A DNA stretch of 64,000 bases. It comes from Dongia_B soli (GTDB taxonomy: Bacteria; Pseudomonadota; Alphaproteobacteria; Dongiales; Dongiaceae). The stretch is taken from assembly GCF_034044715.1 (NCBI RefSeq), contig NZ_JAXCLW010000002.1:1054001-1118000 (forward strand). The letters run 5' to 3'. A program made the translations under genes and the position numbers. The notes below the pieces were generated by a model that had not been told where the DNA came from, did not search any database, and was given only the letters and a program-made list of their open reading frames with translations. Below, piece after piece: positions 10,047 through 18,912 of this stretch. The stretch's first letter is position 1. Every line of letters begins with the position of its first letter.

Positions 10047-10061
10047 TTCACTATTGGTGAA
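10047..10061. promoter_or_regulatory. Candidate LysR operator (T-N11-A palindrome)
   Basis: TTCACTATTGGTGAA is a 15-bp imperfect palindrome with TTCAC and GTGAA arms and the T-N11-A form of LysR-family binding sites. It ends 5 bases before the start codon of the LysR gene at 10067 and sits between that gene and the divergent transporter. Binding here would be expected to give autorepression. Assignment is by motif and position only. Confidence 0.4.
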
Positions 10062-10066
10062 TAATA

Positions 10067-10966
10067 ATGGATCACATGACGGCATTGAGAGTTTTCCGCC
10101 AAGCCGTGGAATTGGGCAGTTTTGCGGAAGCGTCGCGGCAGCTGCGGCTCTCCCCGGCGGCGATCAGCAAGAACATCAATGAGCTGGAGGCGCGCCTCTC
10201 GGTGCGTTTGATCAACCGGACGACCCGCCGCATGAGCTTGACGGAAGCGGGAACGCTCTATTACCAGCGCGTCGTGCGTATCCTGGACGACCTCGACGAT
10301 GCCGACCGGTCGCTCGGTCCCTTGCAGCATCAGCCCGGCGGTCTGCTGCGGGTGAGCGCCCCGATGACCTTGACCCTGACGCGGCTGTCCGCCGCCCTTC
10401 CTGCTTTCCTCAGCCGCCACCCGCATCTCTCCCTTGATTTGCAGTTGGAAGATCGGCGCGTGGATATCATCAAGGAAGGCTATGACCTCGCGATCCGCGG
10501 CAGCGACAATCTCGAGGATTCCAGCCTGATCGCCCGTAAGCTGATGACCTTGCGGCACGTGGTCTGCGCAGCACCCGCTTATTTCGAGCGCCACGGCAGG
10601 CCGCAAAGCCCGGCGGAGATCGCCAAGCACAATTGCATCCAATTCACCTTGTCGGGTCATGTCGATGAATGGCTGTTCCGCAAGGCCGACCGGTCTGTCC
10701 GCGTGCCGATCAAGGGCCGCTACCGCGTCGCTTCGAGCCTGGCTGTGCGCGATGCTTTGCGCACCGGCTTCGGCCTGACATTGATCCCCTGGCTCTATGT
10801 GCAAGAGGATGTCGCCGCAGGCAGGCTTGAAACTGTGCTCGACGACTGGTCAACGGTCGAGACCTCAGTCTATGCCGTCTATCCGTCCAGTCGCTATGTC
10901 GTGCCGAAGCTGCGCGCTTTCCTTGATTTCCTCATCGCCGAACTCGGCGATGGGCGTGAAACGTGA
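10067..10966 (+). CDS. LysR-family transcriptional regulator
   Basis: 299 residues with an N-terminal winged helix (MTALRVFRQAVELGSFAEAS, recognition helix LSPAAISKNINELEARL). The substrate-binding domain resembles the CrgA/AaeR group of LysR proteins that regulate a neighbouring transporter or oxidoreductase (motif YDLAIRGSDNLEDSSLIARKL). No clear Shine-Dalgarno precedes the ATG at 10067; a second ATG lies at 10076. Its divergent neighbour is a DMT exporter, the most likely target. A T-N11-A palindrome immediately upstream suggests autoregulation. Confidence 0.92.
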   Translation: MDHMTALRVFRQAVELGSFAEASRQLRLSPAAISKNINELEARLSVRLINRTTRRMSLTEAGTLYYQRVVRILDDLDDADRSLGPLQHQPGGLLRVSAPMTLTLTRLSAALPAFLSRHPHLSLDLQLEDRRVDIIKEGYDLAIRGSDNLEDSSLIARKLMTLRHVVCAAPAYFERHGRPQSPAEIAKHNCIQFTLSGHVDEWLFRKADRSVRVPIKGRYRVASSLAVRDALRTGFGLTLIPWLYVQEDVAAGRLETVLDDWSTVETSVYAVYPSSRYVVPKLRAFLDFLIAELGDGRET

Positions 10967-11002
10967 GAGGACAGGACGGCGACAGATGCCCCTTGAAACA
11001 GA

Positions 11003-11028
11003 AACGGCGGCCCGTGAAGGCCGCCGTT
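11003..11028. terminator. Bidirectional terminator-like hairpin
   Basis: Inverted repeat AACGGCGGCC / GGCCGCCGTT with a 6-base loop, between two convergent genes (LysR ending 10966, aldehyde dehydrogenase ending 11051). A long T-run is missing on either side, so strength is uncertain. Confidence 0.6.
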
Positions 11029-11050
11029 CCGTTACCGATCTAAAGCAGTC

Positions 11051-12553
11051 TCAGCCGACGTCGAATTTGATCCCCTGGGCCAGCGGCAAGCTGTCCGAGT
11101 AATTGATCGTGTTCGTCGCGCGGCGCATATAAGCGCGCCAGGCGTCGGAACCGGATTCACGGCCGCCGCCGGTTTCCTTTTCGCCGCCGAAGGCACCGCC
11201 GATTTCGGCGCCCGAGGGTCCGATATTCACATTGGCGATGCCGCAATCGCTGCCCTGGGCCGAAAGGAAGGTCTCCGCTTCGCGCAGATCCTGGGTGAAA
11301 ATGCAGGAAGACAGACCCTGCGGCACGTCATTCTGCAGCGCGAGTGCATCTTCGAACTTCTTGTAGGTGACGACATAGAGGATCGGCGCGAAGGTTTCCT
11401 CCCGCACGATCTCGGTCTGGCCCGGCATTTCCGCGATCGCCGGCTGCACATAGAAGCCGCCTTCGCAATCCTTCACCTTCACGCGCTGGCCGCCGGTGAT
11501 CTTGCCGCCCTGCTCCTCCGCTACTTTCAGCGACGACTGCATGCGGTTGAAGGAGGCTTCATCGATCAGCGGGCCGACCAGCGTCTTGCCGTTCAGCGGA
11601 TTGCCGATCGGCAGGTTGCCGTAGATCTTCTTCAGGCGCGGCAGCAACTTGTCCTTGATGCTTTCATGCACGATGACCCGGCGCAAGGTGGTGCAGCGCT
11701 GGCCCGCCGTGCCCACCGCCGAGAAGGTGATCGCGCGTACGGCCAGTTCCAGATCGGCACTGGGGCAGACGATCATGGCATTGTTGCCGCCCAATTCCAG
11801 CAGCGACCGGCCGAAACGCGCAGCGACGCGCGGGCCCACTTCGCGGCCCATGCGGGTGGAGCCGGTGGCGCTGACCAAAGCAACGCGCTTGTCATCGACC
11901 AGGACTTCACCGATCTCACGGCCGCCGATCAGCACTTCGAGCAAACCCTTCGGCGCATTGCCAAATCTCTTGGCTGCCTTTTCAAAGATTTTCTGGCAGG
12001 CCAGAGCCGTCAGCGGGTTCTTGTCGGAGGGCTTCCAGACGACACTGTTGCCGCACACGATGGCGATGGCGGTGTTCCAGGACCAGACAGCGACCGGAAA
12101 ATTGAAGGCACTGATGACGCCGACGACACCGAGCGGATGCCAGGTCTCCATCATGCGATGGCCCGGCCGCTCCGAGGCAACGGTCAGGCCGTAAAGCTGG
12201 CGCGACAGGCCGACGGCGAAGTCGCAGATATCGATCATCTCCTGCACCTCGCCCAGGCCTTCCTGGACGATCTTGCCGACCTCATGCGAAACCAGGGCGC
12301 CGAGCGCCTCCTTATGGGCGCGCAATTCCTCGCCGAACAGACGGATCAGCTCACCACGCTGCGGCGCCGGCATGGCACGCCAGGCTGAGAAGGCTTCGGC
12401 CGACCGCGCGATCTTTTTCACAGCGCTCGCCTTGCTGTCGCTTTTGACCTTGGCCATGACCCGGCCATCGATCGGCGACCGAGCGATCAGATCGCCACCC
12501 TTCAAGTCTTTGGCATTGAGGCCAAGCTGCTTCAGGACCTTGGTAATCGACAT
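11051..12553 (-). CDS. amaB: ALDH7-type aldehyde dehydrogenase (piperideine-6-carboxylate / aminoadipate semialdehyde dehydrogenase)
   Basis: A 500-residue aldehyde dehydrogenase. The hallmarks of the ALDH7/antiquitin group are present: WHPLGVVGVISAFNFPVAVW, the cofactor segment SATGSTRMGREV, the general-base region LLELGGNNA and the catalytic cysteine in GQRCTT. Family members oxidise alpha-aminoadipate semialdehyde (in equilibrium with piperideine-6-carboxylate) to aminoadipate in lysine or pipecolate catabolism. The start at 12553 has GGAG 5 bases upstream. Other lysine-catabolic genes (lysine oxidase, hglS and others) are not adjacent, so the physiological substrate rests on family membership. 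The protein is expected to be cytoplasmic and NAD(P)-dependent. Confidence 0.87.
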   Translation of the reverse strand: MSITKVLKQLGLNAKDLKGGDLIARSPIDGRVMAKVKSDSKASAVKKIARSAEAFSAWRAMPAPQRGELIRLFGEELRAHKEALGALVSHEVGKIVQEGLGEVQEMIDICDFAVGLSRQLYGLTVASERPGHRMMETWHPLGVVGVISAFNFPVAVWSWNTAIAIVCGNSVVWKPSDKNPLTALACQKIFEKAAKRFGNAPKGLLEVLIGGREIGEVLVDDKRVALVSATGSTRMGREVGPRVAARFGRSLLELGGNNAMIVCPSADLELAVRAITFSAVGTAGQRCTTLRRVIVHESIKDKLLPRLKKIYGNLPIGNPLNGKTLVGPLIDEASFNRMQSSLKVAEEQGGKITGGQRVKVKDCEGGFYVQPAIAEMPGQTEIVREETFAPILYVVTYKKFEDALALQNDVPQGLSSCIFTQDLREAETFLSAQGSDCGIANVNIGPSGAEIGGAFGGEKETGGGRESGSDAWRAYMRRATNTINYSDSLPLAQGIKFDVG

Positions 12554-12722
12554 GTAAGCTCCGTTCTTGCAAAAACCGCGTCATAGAATGATGTCATGCA
12601 TGCGGGAAAGCTGGACCACCTGTCAACCGGCGGATCGCCGGAAGGCCTTGCGACCCGCCGGGGCTTGGGGCAGCATGCCGTCGGAACGCGACAAGATCCG
12701 CCAACAGTATCGGAGAAAGTGC

Positions 12723-13487
12723 ATGATCGGCCATCGGAGCCGCAAGACTCCCCGGAACAACGGATATAACGGCGGTCGCCTTCCCAGACAGTTCACCCGG
12801 TTTTCCTCTCTCTCTTTGTTGGCAGCATCGGTGTTCATGGCCACCATCGCCTCCCCGACCGTCGCCCGGGCCGATGGCCTCCTCGATATCGAGCCGATCC
12901 AGCAGAGCCAGCCTGGCTGGAGCTGGGCGGCGGTCGGCGAAATGGTGATGCGCTATTACCGCGCGCCAGATACCAGCCCCACGGATGATTACCAATGCGG
13001 CCTGGCGAATTTTCTCGCCGGCAAGGAAAATGCGGCGGATTGCGTCGCGCCCGGGAAGATCGGCGCCTATCAGGCAGTGTTGAAGATCGTCTCCAGCTAC
13101 GAACCCTATGCTTATAAATTCTTCAAGGAAACGCCCAGCGAGGAAGACCCGGCAGTCATGCGCTATGAGCAGACGAAGGTGTTGCCCCCGGACGAGTTGA
13201 TCCACGAGATCGAATTCGAACGACCGATCATCGCCGCCATCGAACCGCCGAGGGTTAAGGATACCGAGAAGGATACGAAGCAGGTCGCGCTCATCGTCGG
13301 CTACAAAGGCACGGCGGATAATCTGCAGATCATCGTCAACACGCCGGAGGCCTATGAGGTCGGGGCCGATCCTTATCTGGATGCCGGCGGAACCGCGCTC
13401 GATACAGGCCAATACCAGATCGGCTACCAGGACTTCATCAAGGAGATGCGCTGGACCTCGACGATCTACCGCATCAAGCCGGAATAG
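12723..13487 (+). CDS. Exported papain-like fold protein lacking the catalytic residues
   Basis: 254 residues beginning at the ATG at 12723 (GGAG about 7 bases upstream), with a signal peptide whose hydrophobic core is around residues 29-47 and likely cleavage after ARA (residue 50). The mature part has the layout of C39/C70-like papain-fold proteases: QQSQPGWSWAAVGEMVMRYY at 60-79, KQVALIVGY at 186-194 and VNTPEAYE at 205-212. In active relatives the first motif reads W-C-W, the second has His where Gln187 stands, and the third has N-D-P. Here the three key positions are Ser67, Gln187 and Thr207. It is therefore probably a non-catalytic binding protein. A short relic of a second copy lies at 20220-20312. 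Strand and frame are well supported. Confidence 0.75.
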   Translation: MIGHRSRKTPRNNGYNGGRLPRQFTRFSSLSLLAASVFMATIASPTVARADGLLDIEPIQQSQPGWSWAAVGEMVMRYYRAPDTSPTDDYQCGLANFLAGKENAADCVAPGKIGAYQAVLKIVSSYEPYAYKFFKETPSEEDPAVMRYEQTKVLPPDELIHEIEFERPIIAAIEPPRVKDTEKDTKQVALIVGYKGTADNLQIIVNTPEAYEVGADPYLDAGGTALDTGQYQIGYQDFIKEMRWTSTIYRIKPE

Positions 13488-13666
13488 CCGTCACATTGCA
13501 TCGGTGTGACTGATGGAGATATCGCGGATTCCGCGGAGCTATCGCGTACCGGACGCGGAGGTAATGCGGACTCGTTTGGAGTACAGTAAAACTCCAGTCC
13601 AGAGCGTCATATCCCGGCCGCTGTCCGCACCCCTAACATTCCCCTCTTTCTTCGAGTCGCGTCGGA

Positions 13667-16171
13667 TTAACTCGGAAGATATTCCCCGCTCCAAGTCTCG
13701 CTGATGATTTTTCGGTCTCGCAGTGCATCGATACGGTCTTCGGAGTATCCCAGGGACGACAATACCTTTCTCGTCGACGTTCCATATTTTTCGGCGGGTT
13801 TTGGCGCGTAGATTTTGGCCTCTGTCGGCCGTATCCCGTATGGATCCAACTGAGTCACCCGGTGACCGCTTGGATGCTCGGAATAGGTGGAGAAGGAATA
13901 GCTGCCGCGGTCCGTTCCCGGCGTCCCATTGAAGGCGTTCGACGACCGGATGCGGATCATTTCGATATTGTCGCAGATTGCTACGCCAAGATCGGCTGCT
14001 TCAAGACGTTCCAGCCAGATCGCGGCCGGTGCTGACCGAATGGCCGCTTCTACTATCCGCTCCCGCTCATGTGGGGCGACATCCGGAAGATGTTCCAACC
14101 CCTGAACCGTCCGAAAGCGAGGCAAGTCCTTCTCTGACGCGGCAAGAACGATCCACCTGTCTTCAGCCTCATAAAGGCGATGTAGCGCGCCGTATCCCTT
14201 TGCCCCAGGACCGGACGGCTCATCGAACGGAGGCCTTCCTTGATAGTCGTAACAGAAAGGGATTTGGGCGAGGCCACTCAGCGCCGAAAGCGAGGTCCGT
14301 GCCCGGCCGATCTTGCCTGTCTTTGTCTTCTGGTAGAGAGCAGCCGCTACACCTAGAGCTGCACCGAACCCGCACATGACGTCGATCGTGCCAACGTGCG
14401 CGTGCTCTTCCGGTGTTTTCATTGAACCGCCGAAGCGAAGCATGATCCCCGTGGCTGCTTGAACAAGATCATCATAACCAAGATAATCGGTTCGCGGTCC
14501 CCGCCGGATGCCACCGAAACAGTCGAGCTGGCAGAAGATCGCCTTGGGATTGATACGTCTGAGCCCTTCCGCATCGAGATCCAACGACTTCACCTGACGG
14601 TCAGTCGCATTCCATACGACGACGTCCACCGACCGGATCAGAGCCTCGAATACCTTGCGCCCATCGGGTGCCTTAACATCGAGAAGTACCGACTGTTTCC
14701 CTCGCATATGGGTCATGCCGAAAATGACCGTGTTCCAGCAATCGAACAGCGGTTCTGCCGGATCGACCTTGATCACCTCCGCGCCGAAGCGAGAGAGATA
14801 TGAAACGGAATGAGGGCCAGCGATGACATTACAAAGGTCGAGAATCCTGACACCGTCAAGCCATCCGGCCGACGCCGTCGAACCCGAAGCACTCGAAGGA
14901 TGTGATGCCGAGATGGCGTTTAGGGAGGCGAGCGCTTCTTCAAAATCGACTTCGCGGCGCAGCATTGGCCTCAGCATGGCTTCGCCGCTTTCCTCGAGCC
15001 AAGCCATCGGAGCAGGCTGAATCATCCGCCCATAGACCGGATCGTCGACTTCAATCATCAGGCCCGCGATCTCCGCGTGATCGTCACTCATCCATTCTTG
15101 CAGCCATCGATGCGGCGCGCCCGGAAACTGCCCTTTGCCAAAGATCCGCTCCCATTCCTTGGCAGTCCGCGTGAGAAAAACCCCCTTCATCTTGGCTGTG
15201 ATCTTATCGGCCCAAGATTTCGGAAGAGGATAGACCCCAAGTGACACATCGGACCGCCACTCGGTTACGGGTAGATAGGTATCTGGTTCTTCCTGGAGCC
15301 CCTCTGCTACCAACTCGTCATAGATACCGAGCGTCTGAAGACAACGCTTGGCATGATGCTTATGGCTGGGACAAACGACGTAGAAACTTCGTCCGTCCTT
15401 GCATTGATAGCTCCGATAGAACGGATCGAGGAAATTTTGCAGATCGTCATATGAGACGTCCATAGGGATCCCCCGCGAGCGTCGGCGTTCGATCTCTTGT
15501 TCACGTTGGGTCTTATAGCGCAGCGGATATTCGTCGATCTTGATCGAATTGTAGCTGAGGCCCTCCATCACGGCACTCGCCAAGGGTACTTCTATATGAT
15601 CGCCTCTTCCTGTCCGCTCCCTCGCTTGAAGAGCGAGCGCCGCTGAAGAGACGGCCATCATGGCCCCATAGGCGGATGCAAGCGGCAGCGGCGAGAAAGA
15701 TGGATTAACGCCCATCAGAACGCGATTTAGCCCCATATCCGTGAAAACACCGGATGCCGCAGCGATAATGGACTCAAAGGCGCGCCACTCCCGGCGTAGG
15801 TGGTCATCCGAGGCGAAACCGGGTATCGAAACGGTGATTAAGTCGGGCTTATCCTTCCGGATACTTTCAAAATCGATGCCGAGCCGCTTCATGACGCCAG
15901 GTCGAAAATTTTCGATGACGATGTCAGCTTCCGCGATCAACTCAAGAGCGCGTTCTTGTCCATCGCCGGATTTTAAATCGAGCTGAAGGAGTTGCTTGTT
16001 GCGATTGAGCGTTGCGTTTGCCGGGCTTGACCACAAAGGACCAGATGGCGGATCTATATGCACAACGGTGGCGCCAAGGTCCCCCAGGATCATTGCCACC
16101 GCAGGCCCGGCGATGTATTGCCCGAAATCGACAACCTTCACACCTGACAATGGGAGGGTATCACGCTGCAT
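13667..16171 (-). CDS. Double-domain family III CoA-transferase (CaiB/BaiF fusion)
   Basis: 834 residues made of two CaiB/BaiF domains. Domain one (about 5-405) starts LSGVKVVDFGQYIAGPAVAMI; domain two (about 437-834) starts LDGVRILDLCNVIAGPHSVSYL. Family III CoA-transferases move CoA between carboxylic acids through an aspartyl-CoA intermediate. By my alignment on the conserved RTGRG / KTGKIG landmark, the catalytic Asp is Ser166 in domain one but Asp597 in domain two, so only the C-terminal half may be competent. It lies 30 bp downstream of a GMC oxidoreductase on the same strand, probably one operon under the divergent LysR gene at 18031. The substrate is unknown; activation of a carboxylic acid made by the oxidoreductase is a reasonable guess. 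Confidence 0.85.
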   Translation of the reverse strand: MQRDTLPLSGVKVVDFGQYIAGPAVAMILGDLGATVVHIDPPSGPLWSSPANATLNRNKQLLQLDLKSGDGQERALELIAEADIVIENFRPGVMKRLGIDFESIRKDKPDLITVSIPGFASDDHLRREWRAFESIIAAASGVFTDMGLNRVLMGVNPSFSPLPLASAYGAMMAVSSAALALQARERTGRGDHIEVPLASAVMEGLSYNSIKIDEYPLRYKTQREQEIERRRSRGIPMDVSYDDLQNFLDPFYRSYQCKDGRSFYVVCPSHKHHAKRCLQTLGIYDELVAEGLQEEPDTYLPVTEWRSDVSLGVYPLPKSWADKITAKMKGVFLTRTAKEWERIFGKGQFPGAPHRWLQEWMSDDHAEIAGLMIEVDDPVYGRMIQPAPMAWLEESGEAMLRPMLRREVDFEEALASLNAISASHPSSASGSTASAGWLDGVRILDLCNVIAGPHSVSYLSRFGAEVIKVDPAEPLFDCWNTVIFGMTHMRGKQSVLLDVKAPDGRKVFEALIRSVDVVVWNATDRQVKSLDLDAEGLRRINPKAIFCQLDCFGGIRRGPRTDYLGYDDLVQAATGIMLRFGGSMKTPEEHAHVGTIDVMCGFGAALGVAAALYQKTKTGKIGRARTSLSALSGLAQIPFCYDYQGRPPFDEPSGPGAKGYGALHRLYEAEDRWIVLAASEKDLPRFRTVQGLEHLPDVAPHERERIVEAAIRSAPAAIWLERLEAADLGVAICDNIEMIRIRSSNAFNGTPGTDRGSYSFSTYSEHPSGHRVTQLDPYGIRPTEAKIYAPKPAEKYGTSTRKVLSSLGYSEDRIDALRDRKIISETWSGEYLPS

Positions 16172-16201
16172 TGCTTTTCTCTTCAGAACTGGTTGTTGGC
16201 A

Positions 16202-17896
16202 TCAGGTCCGCGCGGCATTCCGGGCGTCTTCGGCTATGAAACGGGCCGCCTTTTCAGCGATCATCAGAGTTGGTGAATTGGTATTGCCGCTGACGATCCT
16301 GGGCATAACGCTGGCATCAACAACGCGAAGACCATTGATCCCGAAGACACGCAGACGACTGTCGACCACCGCCATAGCGTCGCTCTGCTTGCCCATTTTC
16401 GCCGTGCCAGTCGGATGGAAAATAGTGCTGGCGATGTCACCGGCAAGCTTTAGCAAATCGGCGTCCGATTGGAATTGGTTACCTGGCTTCCACTCTTCAG
16501 GTCGATATTTTGCAAGTGCTGGCTGGGAGGCGATCCGTCGCACCTGGCGAATGCTCTCGACCGCAACCATTCTATCCTCATCAGTGCTTAGATAGTTCGG
16601 CATGATCGCCGGAGCGTCGACAGCGCGGCCAGACCGTATATGCACCGACCCTCGGCTGGTCGGGTTCAGATTGCAGACGCTGGCAGTCAATGCCGGGAAC
16701 CCGTGTAGCGGCTCTCCGAAAGCGTCGAGGCTCAGCGGCTGGACATGGTATTCGAGGTTCGCATGCGGTCGCGAAGGATTTGACTTCGTGAATGCTCCTA
16801 ATTGGGAGGGCGACATACTCATTGGACCTGTGCGTCTTAGGGCATACTCAAGGCCAATTCGCGCTTTCCCAAAGACGCTATTTGCCAAGGTATTCAGGGT
16901 GCGTGCGCCACTGACTTTATAGACAGTCCTGATCTGCAAGTGATCCTGCAGGTTCTCACCGACACCCGGCATATCGCGGAGCACCTGGACGCCATGCTTG
17001 TTCAAAAGTGCGCCCGGTCCAATGCCCGACAACTGCAGAATATGAGGAGAGCCAATCGCACCGGCGGAAAGGACGACCTCGGAACGAGACCTGTATTCCA
17101 CTGTCTGTCCATTGCTGCGAACAGCAACGCCCGCGCAAAAGAGGTTGCCATCAGCGGCGCGTTCGATGATGAGGTGCTCAACAAGTGCCTCTGTCAGGAT
17201 CTGCAGATTTGGGCGCTCTCGAACGGGACGGAGGAACGCCTTCGATGCATTCCAGCGCAGACCCGACCGTTGATTTACCTCGAAATAGCCGACGCCTTCG
17301 TTGTCGCCACTATTGAAATCCTCGGTTCGGCGCACACCGGCTTGGACGGCAGCATCGGCAAAAGCTTCCAGGATTTCCCATCTTAACCGCTGCTTCTCGA
17401 TGCGCCACTCTCCGCCATGTCCATGCATGTCGGAGAAGCGGCTGTTGCCGCCAGTGACAGGGTCGACACCACCATCCATTCGATAATGGTCTTCGTGCGC
17501 CTTGAAGTCGGGAACAACGTTCTCCCATGACCATGCATTGTCATCAGTTTCAGCAACCCAGCCTTCGTAGTCTCTGGCCTGGCCGCGCATATAAATCATC
17601 CCGTTGATCGAAGAGCAGCCTCCAAGCGTCTTCCCGCGGGGATAGCGCAGGGCCCGGCCATTCAGTCCAGGGTCGGCTTCGGTGCTATACAGCCAGTCGG
17701 TGCGCGGGTTGCCAATGCAATAGAGGTAGCCGACCGGTATGTGAATCCAGGGATAGTTGTCCCTTTTGCCCGCTTCCAGCAGCAGAACGCGTTTATTTAC
17801 ATCCGTGCTGAGTCGGTTCGCCAAAAGGCACCCCGCAGTTCCTGCGCCGACGATGATGTAATCGAACTTTAGATCTTCCATGGAAAGGCAATCCAC
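16202..17896 (-). CDS. GMC-family FAD-dependent oxidoreductase (choline dehydrogenase-like)
   Basis: 564 residues. The N-terminal FAD-binding fold carries FDYIIVGAGTAGCLLANRL, the GMC signature region reads RYPRGKTLGGCSSINGMIYMRG, and the C-terminal active-site part includes IFHPTGTAKMG and SGNTNSPTLMIAEKAA. Members oxidise alcohols to aldehydes (choline, polyethylene glycol, other primary alcohols). The start is either the GTG at 17896 (AGGA 10 bases upstream) or the ATG at 17881 directly before the FAD motif. It is the first gene of a probable two-gene operon with the double CoA-transferase and is divergent from a LysR gene. No betaine-pathway genes are adjacent, so choline is not a supported substrate. 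Confidence 0.88.
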   Translation of the reverse strand: MDCLSMEDLKFDYIIVGAGTAGCLLANRLSTDVNKRVLLLEAGKRDNYPWIHIPVGYLYCIGNPRTDWLYSTEADPGLNGRALRYPRGKTLGGCSSINGMIYMRGQARDYEGWVAETDDNAWSWENVVPDFKAHEDHYRMDGGVDPVTGGNSRFSDMHGHGGEWRIEKQRLRWEILEAFADAAVQAGVRRTEDFNSGDNEGVGYFEVNQRSGLRWNASKAFLRPVRERPNLQILTEALVEHLIIERAADGNLFCAGVAVRSNGQTVEYRSRSEVVLSAGAIGSPHILQLSGIGPGALLNKHGVQVLRDMPGVGENLQDHLQIRTVYKVSGARTLNTLANSVFGKARIGLEYALRRTGPMSMSPSQLGAFTKSNPSRPHANLEYHVQPLSLDAFGEPLHGFPALTASVCNLNPTSRGSVHIRSGRAVDAPAIMPNYLSTDEDRMVAVESIRQVRRIASQPALAKYRPEEWKPGNQFQSDADLLKLAGDIASTIFHPTGTAKMGKQSDAMAVVDSRLRVFGINGLRVVDASVMPRIVSGNTNSPTLMIAEKAARFIAEDARNAART

Positions 17897-17924
17897 AAAT
17901 CCGACGTCCTGATAGTCGGTATTA

Positions 17925-17941
17925 TTTTCTCATGGGGAAAA
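17925..17941. promoter_or_regulatory. Candidate LysR operator
   Basis: TTTTC and GAAAA arms separated by seven bases form a palindrome in the divergent region between the GMC oxidoreductase and the LysR gene. It lies about 30 bases upstream of the oxidoreductase start, where it could overlap that promoter. Motif and position only. Confidence 0.35.
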
Positions 17942-18030
17942 TTGCGCGGGAAGGGCGGAAAATTTGATAAGGCCATTATTTTTTTTGATGACATAAGGTA
18001 AGAATTGATCCTGAGGAAGGAAAAACGCCG

Positions 18031-18912
18031 ATGCGCGATCTACCACCTATGAAAGCCATTCGTGTATTTGAGGCCTGCGTGCGCGTGGGGAGCTTCACGC
18101 AGGCGGCTAAAGAATTGAATGTGGGACAGCCCGCCGTGAGCCATCAAATGCAATCTCTCGAAGCCGATCTTGGGGTCCAGCTTTTTGAGAGGAAAGGCGG
18201 CCAATCGTTACCTACTGCCGAGGCTCTGGCCTATTATCGGACGATCTCCAGTGCACTCGGAGAGATAGCGCGGGCAACAAGAGGTCTGCGTCAGCGTGCC
18301 AGCCAGCCAGGGCTAACGCTGGCTACTTATCCCGGTATCGCCATGTTCTGGCTCATGCCCAAACTGGCCGAACTGAAAAATGTCAATCCCAGCTTGGCGG
18401 TGCGCGTTGTGACCTCGGAACGAGATCATGACATGCCGCTTGACGATGTTGATTGTGCCATCCTTTTCGGCGACGGAAATTGGCTAGGTTACGAAAGCCA
18501 CCTGCTCATGCCGGAAATCGTATTTCCGATCGCCTCACCGTCGTTATCCATGAGCTGCGCCGGCCGTTCACCCGAAGAGTTGCTAGAAAAGGGACCGCTT
18601 ATCCACCTCGATCATCGAGACCAGCGTTGGTTCAACTGGCAGGATTGGCGCGCCCAACGGGCCCCAAAGGCGCGCCACATTGATAGCGGCGTCGAAGTGA
18701 CCAATCATGGCATCGCGATTCATCAGACCCTGATGGGACAGGGCATCGCACTTGGTTGGAAAGGCGTCGTGGACGAGTTGCTCATAAATGGTTTGCTTGT
18801 CGCGCTTGATTCGGCGCCGATAACGTCGTCCAGGGGCTACCATATCGTCGGATCTTCAGCGTTTTTTGCGTCGACAGTCGGACAAACCCTATTGCTTTCG
18901 CTCAAGGTGTAA
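18031..18912 (+). CDS. LysR-family regulator, GcvA-like
   Basis: 293 residues starting MRDLPPMKAIRVFEACVRVGSF, the opening typical of GcvA-type LysR proteins, with the helix-turn-helix VGQPAVSHQMQSLE around residues 30-48. The effector domain has the GcvA-like MLPKL-type segment (FWLMPKLAELK). AGGAAGGA precedes the start at suitable spacing. It is divergent from the GMC oxidoreductase and CoA-transferase genes and most likely activates them; the inducer is unknown. The gene is somewhat less GC-rich than the core genes of the window, in line with the accessory character of this stretch. Confidence 0.9.
   Translation: MRDLPPMKAIRVFEACVRVGSFTQAAKELNVGQPAVSHQMQSLEADLGVQLFERKGGQSLPTAEALAYYRTISSALGEIARATRGLRQRASQPGLTLATYPGIAMFWLMPKLAELKNVNPSLAVRVVTSERDHDMPLDDVDCAILFGDGNWLGYESHLLMPEIVFPIASPSLSMSCAGRSPEELLEKGPLIHLDHRDQRWFNWQDWRAQRAPKARHIDSGVEVTNHGIAIHQTLMGQGIALGWKGVVDELLINGLLVALDSAPITSSRGYHIVGSSAFFASTVGQTLLLSLKV

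Noticed and set aside
13513..13704. Open frame of 63 codons after the papain-like gene
   Set aside because: Overlaps the end of the convergent CoA-transferase gene, has no ribosome-binding site and no recognisable similarity.
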